DNA of 64,000 bases, taken from NCBI GenBank assembly GCA_049509515.1, contig JBEKZV010000034.1, positions 1 to 64,000 on the forward strand, read 5' to 3'. Under the pieces are notes generated by a model. That model ran no database searches. It saw nothing but the letters and a program-made list of their open reading frames with translations, and was not told where the DNA came from. Position 1 is the first letter of the stretch. The number at the start of each line of letters is the position of its first letter. This document shows, piece by piece, positions 23,971-33,707 of this stretch. The translations under genes were made by a program, and so were the position numbers. This stretch comes from JBEKCP01 sp049509515. Lineage in GTDB: Bacteria; Planctomycetota; Planctomycetia; Pirellulales; Thermoguttaceae.

Positions 23971-26661
23971 TCAGGGAGTGTTTAGCACAAGGCTCGCTGG
24001 CGCGAAGGGCGCCACCGGCACCTCGTGGCGGCCGTCACGCGGCAAGATCGGCTGGCCGCGGGGCGTGCCGCGCAGGTCGCAGGGCTGCGCCGCGGCGTGG
24101 CGGAGCGGTTCCGGCAAGCGGACGCCGCAAAACCCGCCTTCTCCCGCTTGCTCCCAAAGTCGCAACAGGGTGCCGCTGCCGTCCGGATTCGGCCCCAGCG
24201 CGGTCACCAGCACCCCTTTTCGGGAAAGCTCGATCCCCGCCTGCACCGGCGGCAACCCTCCGGCCGGACCGTCCAGCACGGCCGCCTTCAATGGGCTGCG
24301 GGCCTCCCAGGCGGGCGTGATCAAGTCCGATTCGAGCCGCTTCCCGTCCACAGCCCAAAGCCGGACTCGCGACGACCACGTGCCGCCGATCCATTGCTGA
24401 AAATTCACGCCGAACACGTTGGCGAACAGGTTCACCAGCACCAGCGGTTTGCGGGGCTCGAACGTCCGCGAATAACAGTACAGCCCGGGATACCCCAGGC
24501 CCACCAGCGGCGAATCGATCGGGCACAGCCCCACGCCCACAGAGTCGCTGCCGACCACGTTCAGGCCCGTGTTGAGGCAGAACGTATCGAAGTTGCCGGA
24601 GCGCACAATGTCCTTGGCCGGATCGGTGACCGAGCCCAGGCGGCCGAGACGGAAACGCGGCTGGTCGATCTTCAAGGGGAAACACAGCCAGCCGGCCTCC
24701 GGCCACGGGTCGGCCTTCTTATCGGTTACCTGCCACTGGACGTCGATGTACGGTTGGTCGGCCCACAGCGTCACGCGCACGGTCACGTCGTGCGGCACCT
24801 CTTTGCCGGCCGCAGCCCGCATCGTCGCGACCGTCCGCAGCGCATTGCGGCTAACGCTCAATTGGAACTTGCCGGGCGAAGCGGTAACATGCGGGACGTC
24901 TTTGGCGGGCGGCAGGTCCGGCTTGGCGAAATCCTGAAACACCCACCAGGAGACGGTCCTGCAATACGCCTTGACGTAGGCGGCCGCGTCGTCGGCGTCG
25001 AAACGCTCGTAGACGTACTGGCCCAGTCCGTACTCCGACGCCGCGTCGACCAGCTCGCGGCCCGATCGCTTGTCCACCAGCGACGCCACGACTCCTCGCG
25101 CCGGATCGAGCCGCACGCGGAAGAAGGAGTTCTCCAGCGTACTCGTCACGCTCGACCGCGACGCGCCTTCCCCCGGCGGAGCGGGAGGAGTGCTTGCCGC
25201 AGGAACGTACGTACGATAGCCCATTCCCGGCACGTTGCGGGCAAGGAAGGAAATCGCTCCGGCCTCCTGCTGACAAGGGACCGCCTGGCCGGTGGCCGCA
25301 TCTTTCAGCCCGCAGGCCGCCCCGGGCGGGAATTGCACCGTAGCCATGCCGTCCCGCGGCCAGGGCAAGGGATTGAATACGACGATCCGCGGTCCCGCCA
25401 CGCCTACGGCGCGGGCCAGGGCCTCGAGATCGGCCGTGGTCGCGGCGCGGGTTGCGTCTGCGGCCTTGCGGATGTAGGCCGCCTTTTCGGCCCAGGATTC
25501 CTCCAGGCCGGCATACTTGCCCGCGGCACGGGCTTGCTCCCAGGCTTTGCCATACAGGCGGGGAAACCGCTTGGCGTCGAATCCCCACGTGTGCTCGCCG
25601 AAGAGCAGGCTGCCCTCGTATGCCGCAGCAACCGTGGCGCCCGCTTGCGGGCCTCCGCTGGACGGTACACGGACGCCCCAGGCCGGCAGCAGCGTACCCA
25701 GCGCGTCGAGGGCGGCGATCTCGGGGCGGACGTTGCGGGCGAGCTTCGTCTCGATGGGCATCGACATGATGCCCTTGATCCACGTGTCGGCCAGGTCGGC
25801 CCGCACCACCGGCAGCTTGGGGTTCTCCTTGAGGATGGCGTCGCTGAAATCGGACAGCCGGCCCATGTGGATTTTCACGCCGGGCACTTCGCGGGCGGCC
25901 TGCTGGAGCAGCCGCGTGACGTCCTCCGCCTTGGGCGGGCCCTCATTGTCACCCTTGTGAATCAGCGCCAGCCAGGTCTTGTGGGGCCAATCGGCCGGCG
26001 GCTTCAGACCCGTGCCGTAGTCGCCGGAGTACATCGTCAGCACGCGCGAACCGTCGGGACCTTCCCACCAGAAGAGCGGCGGCACGTCGACCATGCTGCT
26101 GCCCCCGTTGCAGCCGATGTGCATGAAGTCGACGCCCGCGTGCTTGAGGATCGTCGCCAGCGCCCAGGTGTGCGCGGGCACATCGGTCATCTTGGCGTCG
26201 CGCGGAAGCTGCATCCCGAACTGCCGCGACAGCCGCGACGAGAACACCATGCCGCGGACCAGGTCTTCCAGGTCCAGCGACTCGGTGTGCAGGCTGGCCG
26301 GCAGGGCGTGCCACACCAAGCGGCCGTCGCGGATCGCCTCGACGATTCGCCGCCGCCGCTCGGCCGTTTGCCCCGGCCAGAGGACCTGTTCCATCGGCCA
26401 GCCGGAAAGCGTCCAGACGAAGCGGTGCTCGGGCGGCATCGCCTTCGCCCCGTCGCACACCACCAAGGCGTTGTCGATCATCGAGGTGCGGTACTTCGCA
26501 ACCACATTCCGCGCCAGATCGGTGTAGCCGATGTCGAAATGCGTCTTGAAGACCACCACGACCTCTTCGACCGCGGCACGGGCCGCGGATGCCGTGCCCA
26601 AACCGGGCAGCACCGCCGCGACTGCCGCCAAACCTGCGAACCGGCTGCCGACGCGCGACAT
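23971..26661 (-). CDS. exported GH38-type alpha-mannosidase-like protein
   Basis: An 896-residue protein with a signal peptide (cleavage near residue 26-30, ASAARA). The N-terminal catalytic-like domain opens with VVVVFKTHFDIGYTDLA. Here H41 and D43 match the H-x-D zinc ligands of GH38 alpha-mannosidases, as in the DUF5054-type branch. The segments AHTWALATILKHAGVDFMHIGCNGG, PPLFWWEGPDGSRVLTMYSG and LLFGEHTWGFD follow. The C-terminal half is beta-rich with SVTSTLENSFFRVRLDPARG and LVDKRSGREL, as in the GH38 C-terminal domain. It ends convergently with the GH42-like gene, 32 bp apart. The substrate is not evident. Confidence 0.8.
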   Translation of the reverse strand: MSRVGSRFAGLAAVAAVLPGLGTASAARAAVEEVVVVFKTHFDIGYTDLARNVVAKYRTSMIDNALVVCDGAKAMPPEHRFVWTLSGWPMEQVLWPGQTAERRRRIVEAIRDGRLVWHALPASLHTESLDLEDLVRGMVFSSRLSRQFGMQLPRDAKMTDVPAHTWALATILKHAGVDFMHIGCNGGSSMVDVPPLFWWEGPDGSRVLTMYSGDYGTGLKPPADWPHKTWLALIHKGDNEGPPKAEDVTRLLQQAAREVPGVKIHMGRLSDFSDAILKENPKLPVVRADLADTWIKGIMSMPIETKLARNVRPEIAALDALGTLLPAWGVRVPSSGGPQAGATVAAAYEGSLLFGEHTWGFDAKRFPRLYGKAWEQARAAGKYAGLEESWAEKAAYIRKAADATRAATTADLEALARAVGVAGPRIVVFNPLPWPRDGMATVQFPPGAACGLKDAATGQAVPCQQEAGAISFLARNVPGMGYRTYVPAASTPPAPPGEGASRSSVTSTLENSFFRVRLDPARGVVASLVDKRSGRELVDAASEYGLGQYVYERFDADDAAAYVKAYCRTVSWWVFQDFAKPDLPPAKDVPHVTASPGKFQLSVSRNALRTVATMRAAAGKEVPHDVTVRVTLWADQPYIDVQWQVTDKKADPWPEAGWLCFPLKIDQPRFRLGRLGSVTDPAKDIVRSGNFDTFCLNTGLNVVGSDSVGVGLCPIDSPLVGLGYPGLYCYSRTFEPRKPLVLVNLFANVFGVNFQQWIGGTWSSRVRLWAVDGKRLESDLITPAWEARSPLKAAVLDGPAGGLPPVQAGIELSRKGVLVTALGPNPDGSGTLLRLWEQAGEGGFCGVRLPEPLRHAAAQPCDLRGTPRGQPILPRDGRHEVPVAPFAPASLVLNTP

Positions 26662-26740
26662 GATCGAATCTCCATTGGTTTCTGTGGCGTGCTCGAAGAA
26701 TGCCGGAGCAGACGGGGGAGACGGGCGGCGGCTGGGCGGC

Positions 26741-28018
26741 CTACAGCACGATCGCCTGTTTCTCCTTGTCGAACCGCGCGACCTTGTTCTCGCGATGCGA
26801 AAGAATGCCCATCGACAACGGCGCCTGCACCCGGACGGCCAAGCGGATGTTGCACTTGGGCTGCCGCCGCGTGCGGACGCATTCCAGCAGGTCCTTCCAG
26901 AGTTTCGACGTGTCGCCTTGGCCTTTCCAGGGCAGGAGAATCTCCTGCTTCCCCTTATCGAAGGGAACGATGCGGACGCCGTACTCCTTGCCGCCCTGGA
27001 GCATGCCCCAGGTGATCAGGCCGTCGGTGCCGCGAATCATCGTGTCCAGCGGGACGTGGTTCGAGAGCGAGCTGGTCATTACGACGCTCGGGCCGCCGGG
27101 GTAATCGGCAATGATGTTGCACTGGTCCGGCACCTCGCGATCGTACTGGAACGTGCCGCCGCCGCCGAAAACCCGCTCGGGATAGTCGAGTTCCAGGATG
27201 CAGAAGATCGGCGTGAAGGTGTGAACCAGCAGGTCCGTGGCCGGACCGCCCGCATAATCCCAATACATCCGCCACTGGAAGAACCGCGACAGCGTGAAAT
27301 CGACCTTGGGGGCGTCGCCGAGGAAGCGGTCCCAGAGGAGATCGGGACCGGGCACGGCCTTCCGGTCGGGGATGGACATGCGCTCGCCCCAGTCGCCGCG
27401 GCGGAAGTAGCTGCACATGACGTGCAGCGGCTTGCCGATGACGCCTTGCCGTATCAGCTTGATGATTGCCGGGTAGTTGTCATCGGCCATGTGCTGCGTG
27501 CCCACCTGGACGAGCCGCCGGCTCTTGTCGGCGGCCTGCTGGACCTTCTTGGCCAGCTCGAATTGGCTCCAATGCGTCAGCGGCTTCTCGCAGTACACGT
27601 CCTTGCCGGCGTGCAGGGCATCGATCGCCTGCGGGGCGTGCAGCCGGTCGGGCGTGGCGATGCACACCACGTCGACCTTCGGGTCGGCCAGCAGCGCTTC
27701 GTGCTCCATGTACATCTTCGTCCCGCCGGTCGCCTTGCCGGCGGCTTCCAGCCGCGGGCGGTACACGTCGCACACGGCAACAGGCTCGGCAAGGCCTTGC
27801 TGCTGGAGGTCCTTGACGATCTGCAGGTGTGCTTGCGCGCGGCCGCCGGTGCCGATAAAGCCCACGCCGATCCGCTCGTTGGCCCCTTTGACGCGGTCGC
27901 CGGCGATCAGCCACGGGGCGGCCAGAAGCGAAGCCGCGCCGGCCGCGGCCGCGCCGTGTTGGAGGAACTGACGCCGGCTGGTACCGTCCCCGGCTGCTGC
28001 TTGTCGCGACTTGGTCAT
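26741..28018 (-). CDS. Gfo/Idh/MocA oxidoreductase with Tat signal
   Basis: A 425-residue exported oxidoreductase. The Tat motif TSRRQFLQ (R15-R16) precedes a hydrophobic stretch ending near A39. The Rossmann motif GVGFIGTGGRA follows at 51-61, and CEKPLTHW supplies the family EKP motif. I chose the ATG at 28018 because GGAGG lies about 8 nt upstream and the Tat signal starts there; an open extension upstream is not leader-like. The gene lies between the GH38-like gene and a haem protein gene, all on the minus strand. It may oxidise a sugar released by the neighbouring hydrolases. Confidence 0.92.
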   Translation of the reverse strand: MTKSRQAAAGDGTSRRQFLQHGAAAAGAASLLAAPWLIAGDRVKGANERIGVGFIGTGGRAQAHLQIVKDLQQQGLAEPVAVCDVYRPRLEAAGKATGGTKMYMEHEALLADPKVDVVCIATPDRLHAPQAIDALHAGKDVYCEKPLTHWSQFELAKKVQQAADKSRRLVQVGTQHMADDNYPAIIKLIRQGVIGKPLHVMCSYFRRGDWGERMSIPDRKAVPGPDLLWDRFLGDAPKVDFTLSRFFQWRMYWDYAGGPATDLLVHTFTPIFCILELDYPERVFGGGGTFQYDREVPDQCNIIADYPGGPSVVMTSSLSNHVPLDTMIRGTDGLITWGMLQGGKEYGVRIVPFDKGKQEILLPWKGQGDTSKLWKDLLECVRTRRQPKCNIRLAVRVQAPLSMGILSHRENKVARFDKEKQAIVL

Positions 28019-28121
28019 GATCGAGCCTCCGCTGAAATTGGTGATGTGAATGGTGACACGGCCCTCTTGACGCGCCGGGCACCCGGTAACAGCCTGAGCG
28101 ATACGGTCGACGGATCTCCCC

Positions 28122-30521
28122 CTACCGGTGCCACGGTGGGGCCAGGAAGCCGGTTGCCTCTGCGAACGTTGCTTTTCGCCGGAAATCCGCGGGATCATAG
28201 GCGGGGTTTCCCGGATCGGCCTTGACCCATTGGGGATGCTGGCGGCCGAAGTAGCTGCCGTAGAACTGGTAGTTGGTATCCACCCAACGGCCGAGAATCA
28301 TCAATTCCATTTCCGTGAGCATCTTGGAATGATCGTCCTTGGCGTTCTTCGGATGCGCGGGACTGGTGAGCACCGCGATCAAGCGACTCGTGGGACACCC
28401 CAGGCTCCTGGGCGGCAGATATGCGCCGTTGTAGTTGCCCCGGTCTCCCTGGCGAAAAGAAATGAATTCGGCAATGATCGGGCCGGCCAGCTCTTTCGTG
28501 GCCAGTTCTTCGTAGGACGTGTTGTAGAAGAGGGTGATTTCAGCGGTCAGCCTCAGCCCGCCGGCCGGATTCTTCGCACCGTGGCACGAGACGCACTTGG
28601 CGTTCAGGATCGGCTGGATGTCGGTGGGGTAGTGAATGACCTGGCCCGCGAGGCCGTCCCCGCCGTTGGCCTTGAGATCGCACGGTTGCGGCTGGGGCGT
28701 GCTGGGCGGCCGGCTGAGCGCCAGCGGCATTGCGGCGCCGCCGAGAGAGGCGGTGCGGTTGGACTGTCCGTGGCAGCCCGTGCAAGAACGCACCTCCCCG
28801 GGGGCGTAATTCACGTAGGTTCTCTCCCGCTGGAGTTCCCTGTAGTTCTCGTCCAGGGCCTGAAAGAAGATACTGCGGTTGGCCGGCACCACGAAGTGGG
28901 CGGAGCCGTCTTTTTCGACGGGCACGACACCCCACTGCACGCGCGGCCAAAGGGCGGCCTTCCAACTGGAGCTGCTCAGCGACGGCTCCCAGCGGCGGTT
29001 GGTGGACCAGTAACGCGGCAGCGCCTCGTTGATTCGCAGCCATTTGACTTCCCCCGGCTTGACCCCCTCCATGCCCTGGTAGACGTTGGCCACGACGCAC
29101 AGGGCCTGGTTGCCGGCGGCGTATTGCGGGTCCCGGATAGATTGCACCGGCGGCGGGACCGGCCGGGCCACCAGCGGCAGCGGATGCCAACAGGAGAGCT
29201 CCGGATCGGCATGAACCAGGCGGTGGCGGCCCCCGGTGTCGATCAGGTACAAGGCATAGGCGTTGGCAACGTCCTTGAAATGATCGGCCGGATTGGCCTT
29301 GCAGGAAACCAGGAACTCCCGGTCGCTGACGGGATACGGGTGCGTGTACAGGCGGCCCGACCGGCCTTGCTCATCGTGCACGTACTTGCCGTCTTTCGTC
29401 AGGAAGTGCCACCCCGATTCCGAGCGGCGCGGGATGAACACCTGCGGGGTGATGTTGACCACCGGCCATCGCTCGTCCCCTTGCACGTAACCCGCTTCGT
29501 CCGGATCGGGGCCGCGATCCCGGACGCCCATCCCGAAGTCCACCAGCAGGATCGGCCCCAGGCAACCTCCTTGCGGATAGTGGCACGTGCCCACGCACAC
29601 GAAGCGATGGTTGCTGCCGGGCAGGGGTTGCGGGTACATATAGATGGTCGTATCGTCGTCGGCCAGGCCATAGAGTTCCTGGGGCCTGGCCCCGTCGGGA
29701 TTCATAGACCAGACGGTCTTGGCGACCCGCGCGCCCCGGTCGATGTACTCCCAGCGGTGATACATGACCCGGCCGTCATCGAGGACCATCGGGCAGAATT
29801 CGCTGACCGGGCTCTTCGTAAGCTGTTGGACGTGGGTGCCGTCGGCGTCCATCCGGTGCAGACCGGGGGCCACCAGGTGGGCCGACCCGCCGCAGAGAAC
29901 CGTGTGCTCCGAGCGGGTCGAGGAGAAGATGATCTTGCCGTCCTGCAGATAGTTCGGGTGGATGTCGTCCGTGTGCCAGCCCGGATGCCATCGCGCCACC
30001 TTCTGGGCCTCGTCCGGCGGCGGGAACGATACTTGCCGCAAGCCCGTGCCGTCGACGTGTACTTCCCAGACACGGAATCCGGACCCGGGATCCCGGCGGA
30101 AATCGAAGATGACCTTCTTGGCATCGAACGACAGGCTGATCTTGCCGATGAAGCCCTTGCCGCCGGGCATGTCGGCGGCCCTGACGACGGCCCGCTCCGA
30201 CCGCGTCCGCAGGTTGTAGACATAGATGCCGTTGTGGGGAACGAACCGGTCGGGGCTGGTGCCGTTGTTGATGTCGGTGTAGTAATGATCCGAAGAGTAG
30301 GGCTTGCGTTTGACGAAGACGATCTCTGCGAAGCCCAGCTCATTGGGCCCGACGGCCGTCTCGGTCGCAGCCGGGCGGCCGGCGGACGCTGGCATCGCCT
30401 CACCCGCAACGGCGGCCCGCGCCGCTCCCGGGGCGCTCCAAACGATCGCGATCGCGAGCCAACCGAGCAGGGCGGCAGCCCGCAACGGAACGCTCGCTGC
30501 ACGGCACATCGGATGCGTCAT
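28122..30521 (-). CDS. exported HZS-alpha-like propeller protein with two c-type haem motifs
   Basis: A 799-residue exported protein. After a signal peptide (AALLGWLAIAIVWSAPGAARA) it has a beta-propeller region with repeated strands such as KIIFSSTRSEHTV and MDADGTHVQQLTKSPVSEFCP, of the kind found in the hydrazine synthase alpha subunit. Two CxxCH haem motifs follow, CTGCH near residue 580 and CVSCH near 642, then a planctomycete cytochrome-like tail. Such proteins are common in planctomycetes that do not perform anammox, so hydrazine chemistry should not be assumed. The start at 30521 has AAGAGAG about 9 nt upstream. A second protein of this type lies at 39516-42140. Confidence 0.8.
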   Translation of the reverse strand: MTHPMCRAASVPLRAAALLGWLAIAIVWSAPGAARAAVAGEAMPASAGRPAATETAVGPNELGFAEIVFVKRKPYSSDHYYTDINNGTSPDRFVPHNGIYVYNLRTRSERAVVRAADMPGGKGFIGKISLSFDAKKVIFDFRRDPGSGFRVWEVHVDGTGLRQVSFPPPDEAQKVARWHPGWHTDDIHPNYLQDGKIIFSSTRSEHTVLCGGSAHLVAPGLHRMDADGTHVQQLTKSPVSEFCPMVLDDGRVMYHRWEYIDRGARVAKTVWSMNPDGARPQELYGLADDDTTIYMYPQPLPGSNHRFVCVGTCHYPQGGCLGPILLVDFGMGVRDRGPDPDEAGYVQGDERWPVVNITPQVFIPRRSESGWHFLTKDGKYVHDEQGRSGRLYTHPYPVSDREFLVSCKANPADHFKDVANAYALYLIDTGGRHRLVHADPELSCWHPLPLVARPVPPPVQSIRDPQYAAGNQALCVVANVYQGMEGVKPGEVKWLRINEALPRYWSTNRRWEPSLSSSSWKAALWPRVQWGVVPVEKDGSAHFVVPANRSIFFQALDENYRELQRERTYVNYAPGEVRSCTGCHGQSNRTASLGGAAMPLALSRPPSTPQPQPCDLKANGGDGLAGQVIHYPTDIQPILNAKCVSCHGAKNPAGGLRLTAEITLFYNTSYEELATKELAGPIIAEFISFRQGDRGNYNGAYLPPRSLGCPTSRLIAVLTSPAHPKNAKDDHSKMLTEMELMILGRWVDTNYQFYGSYFGRQHPQWVKADPGNPAYDPADFRRKATFAEATGFLAPPWHR

Positions 30522-30612
30522 GGTTTCTCTCTTCATGCGAGGTTTGGCTGAAGCTCGCAGCCCTCGCCCCAACTCCGTGCCACATATCACTCTAGCAGAG
30601 TTGCCCAAGATG

Positions 30613-32223
30613 TCAACGATCCTCCTCCTTCTGCGATAGTCGTCCGTCGTGGATCTGTGCGTTCAACTCGCGGAGCGCCGGATAGAGCTGCTCGAAGACG
30701 GCGAATCGCTCGGCATATTCGGCGGCGCGGCGCGGGTCGGGCTCGTAGGTGCGGCCCGGCTTCCAGACCTGCTCCAGCGCGTCCTGCTCGTCGCGGTACA
30801 GCCCCACGCCGATGCCGGCCAACAGCGCCGCGCCCAGCGGCACCGCCTCGTCGAGCTGCGGGACTTCGACGGGCCGGCCCATCACGTCGGCCTTGTTCTG
30901 CATCCAGACCTCGTTGCGCGTCGGGCCGCCGATGGCCACGATCCGCTCGGGCCGGACGCCCAGCCCCGACTCGAAACCGCGGACGATCTCGAGGAACTGG
31001 TAGTCGAGCCCCTCGATCACCGCCCGCAGCATGTCGCCCCGGCCGACGGCGTTCCGCAGGCCGGCGAAGGCGCCCAGCGAGCGGTGATCGACGATCGGGC
31101 AGTGGCTGCCCGACATGTGCGGCAGGAAGAGCACGCCGTTGGCCCCCGGCGGCGAGGCGGCGGCCTCCGCCGTGAGGCCGGGCCAATCGATGCCGCCCGC
31201 GGTTGTGCGAGCCGCTCCGGCGGCGGCTCCGGCGGCTGTTAGCCGCCGGCTGGGGTCGTCCGTTGCGGTATGCCCGAAGGTCCTGGCGAACCATTCGAGC
31301 ATGTCGGCGGCCACCGTGGCGCCCATGGCGGTCCACATGCCGCAGGCGACGTGCGAATCGACGATGATGCCCATCTGCCGCACGGCGGGCGTCAGCACCG
31401 GCTCGGCCAAGGCGGTCACGACCATCTCCCACGTGCCCAGCACGTCCAGGACGACGCCCGGCCGGAATGCGCCGGTGGGCAGCGCCCCGCAGCAATAGTC
31501 GTGACCGCCCAGGACCACGGGGGTGCCCGCGGGCAGTCCCGTGGCCGCGGCCGCCGCCGCATGCACCTCGCCCAGCACCGTGCCGCTGGGCAGCACGTCG
31601 CCGAGCAGCCGCCGGTCGATGCCCGAGACCGCCAGCAGCTCATCCGACCAGGTTCGCCGCCGCTGATCGAACAAGAGCGTCGTCGAGGCCATGCTGTAGT
31701 CGGTGGCATGCCTGCCGCAGAGCATGAAGTTGACGAAGTCCTCGATCAACAGCCACTTCTCGGCACGGCGGAGGATCTCCGGCTCGTGCTCGCGCATCCA
31801 CAACAGGCGCAAGGCCGTGTTGAACACCCAGAGCTGGTTGCCTCCCACGGAAAACTGCCGCTCTGCGCCGACGTGTTCCAGCCACCAGCGGCGCTGCGGC
31901 TCGGTCCGCGGGCAGTGCCAACTGATAAACGGGTAGAGCCACGAGCCGTCGGCGGCCACCGGCAGGCCGTCCATACCCATGCCGGTGACGGCCACGCCGC
32001 GGATCGCCCGCCGATCGTCGAGCCCGGCGACGGCCTCGCGGAGCAGCTCGGCCACGCCGCCCCAGATTTGCTCGGGCCGCCAGACGGTCCACTCCGGATG
32101 CGCGGCGTCCGGATGGCATTGCTCGGTGGGCCGGCTCGCCCGGGCGACCGCGCGGCCCCCCGCGTCGTAGATCACCGCTTTCAGGTTGGTGGAACCCAGA
32201 TCGATGCCGACGAGGTAGTCCAT
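30613..32223 (-). CDS. FGGY-family carbohydrate kinase
   Basis: A 536-residue sugar kinase, probably ATP-dependent phosphorylation of a ketose or polyol in the cytoplasm. The N-terminal phosphate loop is GIDLGSTNLKAV (6-17). GHDYCCGAL lies near 243, VLFLPHMSG in the C-terminal domain, and IVAIGGPTRNEVWMQNKADV near 440 is the second nucleotide-binding motif. An Ala/Arg/Thr-rich stretch (about residues 325-345, RRLTAAGAAAGAARTTAGG) lies where relatives have a short loop, and it is encoded by palindromic DNA. The gene is upstream of, and divergent through the UroD-like gene from, a plus-strand sugar operon. The substrate cannot be assigned. Confidence 0.88.
   Translation of the reverse strand: MDYLVGIDLGSTNLKAVIYDAGGRAVARASRPTEQCHPDAAHPEWTVWRPEQIWGGVAELLREAVAGLDDRRAIRGVAVTGMGMDGLPVAADGSWLYPFISWHCPRTEPQRRWWLEHVGAERQFSVGGNQLWVFNTALRLLWMREHEPEILRRAEKWLLIEDFVNFMLCGRHATDYSMASTTLLFDQRRRTWSDELLAVSGIDRRLLGDVLPSGTVLGEVHAAAAAATGLPAGTPVVLGGHDYCCGALPTGAFRPGVVLDVLGTWEMVVTALAEPVLTPAVRQMGIIVDSHVACGMWTAMGATVAADMLEWFARTFGHTATDDPSRRLTAAGAAAGAARTTAGGIDWPGLTAEAAASPPGANGVLFLPHMSGSHCPIVDHRSLGAFAGLRNAVGRGDMLRAVIEGLDYQFLEIVRGFESGLGVRPERIVAIGGPTRNEVWMQNKADVMGRPVEVPQLDEAVPLGAALLAGIGVGLYRDEQDALEQVWKPGRTYEPDPRRAAEYAERFAVFEQLYPALRELNAQIHDGRLSQKEEDR
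31229..31249 (-). repeat. coding palindrome inside the FGGY kinase
   Basis: CCGGCGGCT (31229-31237) and AGCCGCCGG (31241-31249) are perfect arms around a 3-bp loop. It lies in the atypical Ala-rich loop of the kinase and is flanked by further GGCGG-rich sequence. Confidence 0.55.
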
Positions 32224-32238
32224 GGGGCGGCGGGGTCA

Positions 32239-32280
32239 AGGAGGAAGGAGGAGGGATAAAGGATGAAGGATAAAGGATTG
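32239..32280. repeat. purine-rich low-complexity leader
   Basis: GGAGGAAGGAGGAGGGATAA-like sequence continues with GGATGAAGGATAAAGGATTG. It lies just upstream of the kinase start. No regulatory role can be read from it. Confidence 0.5.
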
Positions 32281-32331
32281 GAAGGTTTAGCGGCCGGGCT
32301 TGCCCGGCGCGTTGTACGGCTCGTCCAATTC

Positions 32332-33402
32332 TCACGAAAACGTGCTGCCCGTCTCTTCTCCCCAGCCGCGGAGCGAGATGGGATACGTGCCGTACATGCG
32401 GATGGCGTTCCACATGGCCAGATAGTTGCCCGGCTTCACGGCCGAATGGATGCTGTTACTGGAAGAAACGATAAGCCCGCCCCCCTCGGCCGCCTTGCGG
32501 ATGACGCCGACGGTCTCCCGGACGACGTCTTCCTCGCTGCCGAAAGTGAGGGTGTGGGCGCAATCCACGTTGCCCTTCAGCGCCACGCGATGGCCGTATT
32601 GCCGCTTGAGCGCCTCGATGTCGAGCTTGGCGATCGGGTCGATGGGATCGAGGCAGTCGATGCCCGCGTCGAGGATCATGTCCAACAGGGGCATGATGTT
32701 TCCGTCGGTGTGCTTGATGACGGGCAAGCCCGCCGCGCGGAAGCCGCCGATCACCCGCACCAGGCCGGGATAGAAGAACTCGCGGAACGCCTTGGGCGAC
32801 ATGAACGGCTGCTCGGCCGAGGCGTAATCGTCGCCCGTGAAGACGAAATCGGCGCCGCGCCGCGCCACTTCCTTGGCCATCTCCAGGTTGACGTTGACCG
32901 ACAGCTCGACAAGCTGCCGGACCAGCTCCGGCTCCTCGACCAGCGCCACGAGCAGGCCCTCGAAGCCCGCCAGGTACCGCGGGATGGAGAACACGTCGTT
33001 CAGGTGGACGCCGACGGCCAGCTTGCCCTTGTATCGGGCGACGAGCCGCTCCAGGCTGGCGTAGCGGCCCGGGGCGCGCGGATCGGGCGGCTCGTAGCGG
33101 CGGAGGTCGTCGAGCGTGTGGATCGGGCCGGAGACCGGGAAACTGTGCTCCTCGCCCGTCTGCTCCACGACCACCCCCCACTCGTTGCGGAACCGCTTCG
33201 GGGCGATCTCTTCTTTCTTGAAATCCGGGCCGGTGAGGATTGCGTCCAGGTTCATCCGCACGGTGAACTCTTCCATCGTCGAGCCGGGGCAGATGGCCGC
33301 GCGGACTTTGCGGTCGATGATCCATTCGAAATGGGGAATGCGATCCACCTCTTCGCGCCGCAATGCCCGCAGGACGCGTTGGGCGGAGCTGAGCTGGCTC
33401 AT
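32332..33402 (-). CDS. uroporphyrinogen decarboxylase-like (UroD/MtaA fold) protein
   Basis: A 356-residue member of the UroD/methyltransferase superfamily. The segments RVLRALRREEVDRIPHFEWI, FTGDDYASAEQPFMSP, LPVIKHTDGNIMPLLDMILD, GIDCLDPIDPIAKLDIEALK and RVALKGNVDC are typical of the family branch encoded near sugar genes. This branch lacks a proven role, and haem synthesis is unlikely here. The ATG at 33402 begins the conserved part; the upstream open frame crosses a palindromic repeat and unresolved bases, so it is not coding. It ends 108 bp before the kinase start and is probably in the same transcript. Confidence 0.85.
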   Translation of the reverse strand: MSQLSSAQRVLRALRREEVDRIPHFEWIIDRKVRAAICPGSTMEEFTVRMNLDAILTGPDFKKEEIAPKRFRNEWGVVVEQTGEEHSFPVSGPIHTLDDLRRYEPPDPRAPGRYASLERLVARYKGKLAVGVHLNDVFSIPRYLAGFEGLLVALVEEPELVRQLVELSVNVNLEMAKEVARRGADFVFTGDDYASAEQPFMSPKAFREFFYPGLVRVIGGFRAAGLPVIKHTDGNIMPLLDMILDAGIDCLDPIDPIAKLDIEALKRQYGHRVALKGNVDCAHTLTFGSEEDVVRETVGVIRKAAEGGGLIVSSSNSIHSAVKPGNYLAMWNAIRMYGTYPISLRGWGEETGSTFS

Positions 33403-33707
33403 GGCCGTGTTCTCGTTGCGTGGCGGACAGCCGCCATCTTGGCGGACGCGGCGGCGGCTGTCAAGCAGCCTGCGTGCCCCTGTGACTCTTTCGTTCCCGG
33501 TGCGGTGGCCGCAACATGCAGGGTGGGTCGAGCGCAGCGAGCCCCACCACAAGAATTCGCCCGAAAGATGGTGGGGCTCGCTGCGCTCNNCTCGACCCAC
33601 CCTACAATGATTCGCAACCCGGAGTGTGCCGGCTACATCGGGGAGGGATAGCGGGCTGGAGACACGCCGATTAGAATAGGAAAAAGGCATACGGTGGGTC
33701 GAGTACC
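33403..33707. other. divergent intergenic region, 305 bp, with palindromic repeat
   Basis: This spacer separates the minus-strand UroD-like gene from the plus-strand SDR gene, so both promoters should be here. It holds the large hairpin at 33521-33603 and a fragment GGTGGGTCGAGTACCG near 33693 that matches the repeat arm. No gene is supported. Confidence 0.6.
33521..33603. repeat. palindromic repeat, GGTGGGTCGAGCGCAGCGAG family, with two unresolved bases
   Basis: The left arm 33521-33549 starts GGGTGGGTCGAGCGCAGCGA. The right arm 33570-33603 is its reverse complement apart from a 5-base insert (NN then CTC) at 33589-33593. A 20-bp loop separates the arms. Related elements lie at 56957-57025 and, degenerate, at 63283-63324. 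The unresolved bases suggest the assembler stumbled on the hairpin. Confidence 0.8.

Noticed and set aside
24025..27015. A 996-codon plus-strand open frame antisense to the GH38-like and Gfo/Idh genes
   Set aside because: It spans two real minus-strand genes and has no recognisable domain.
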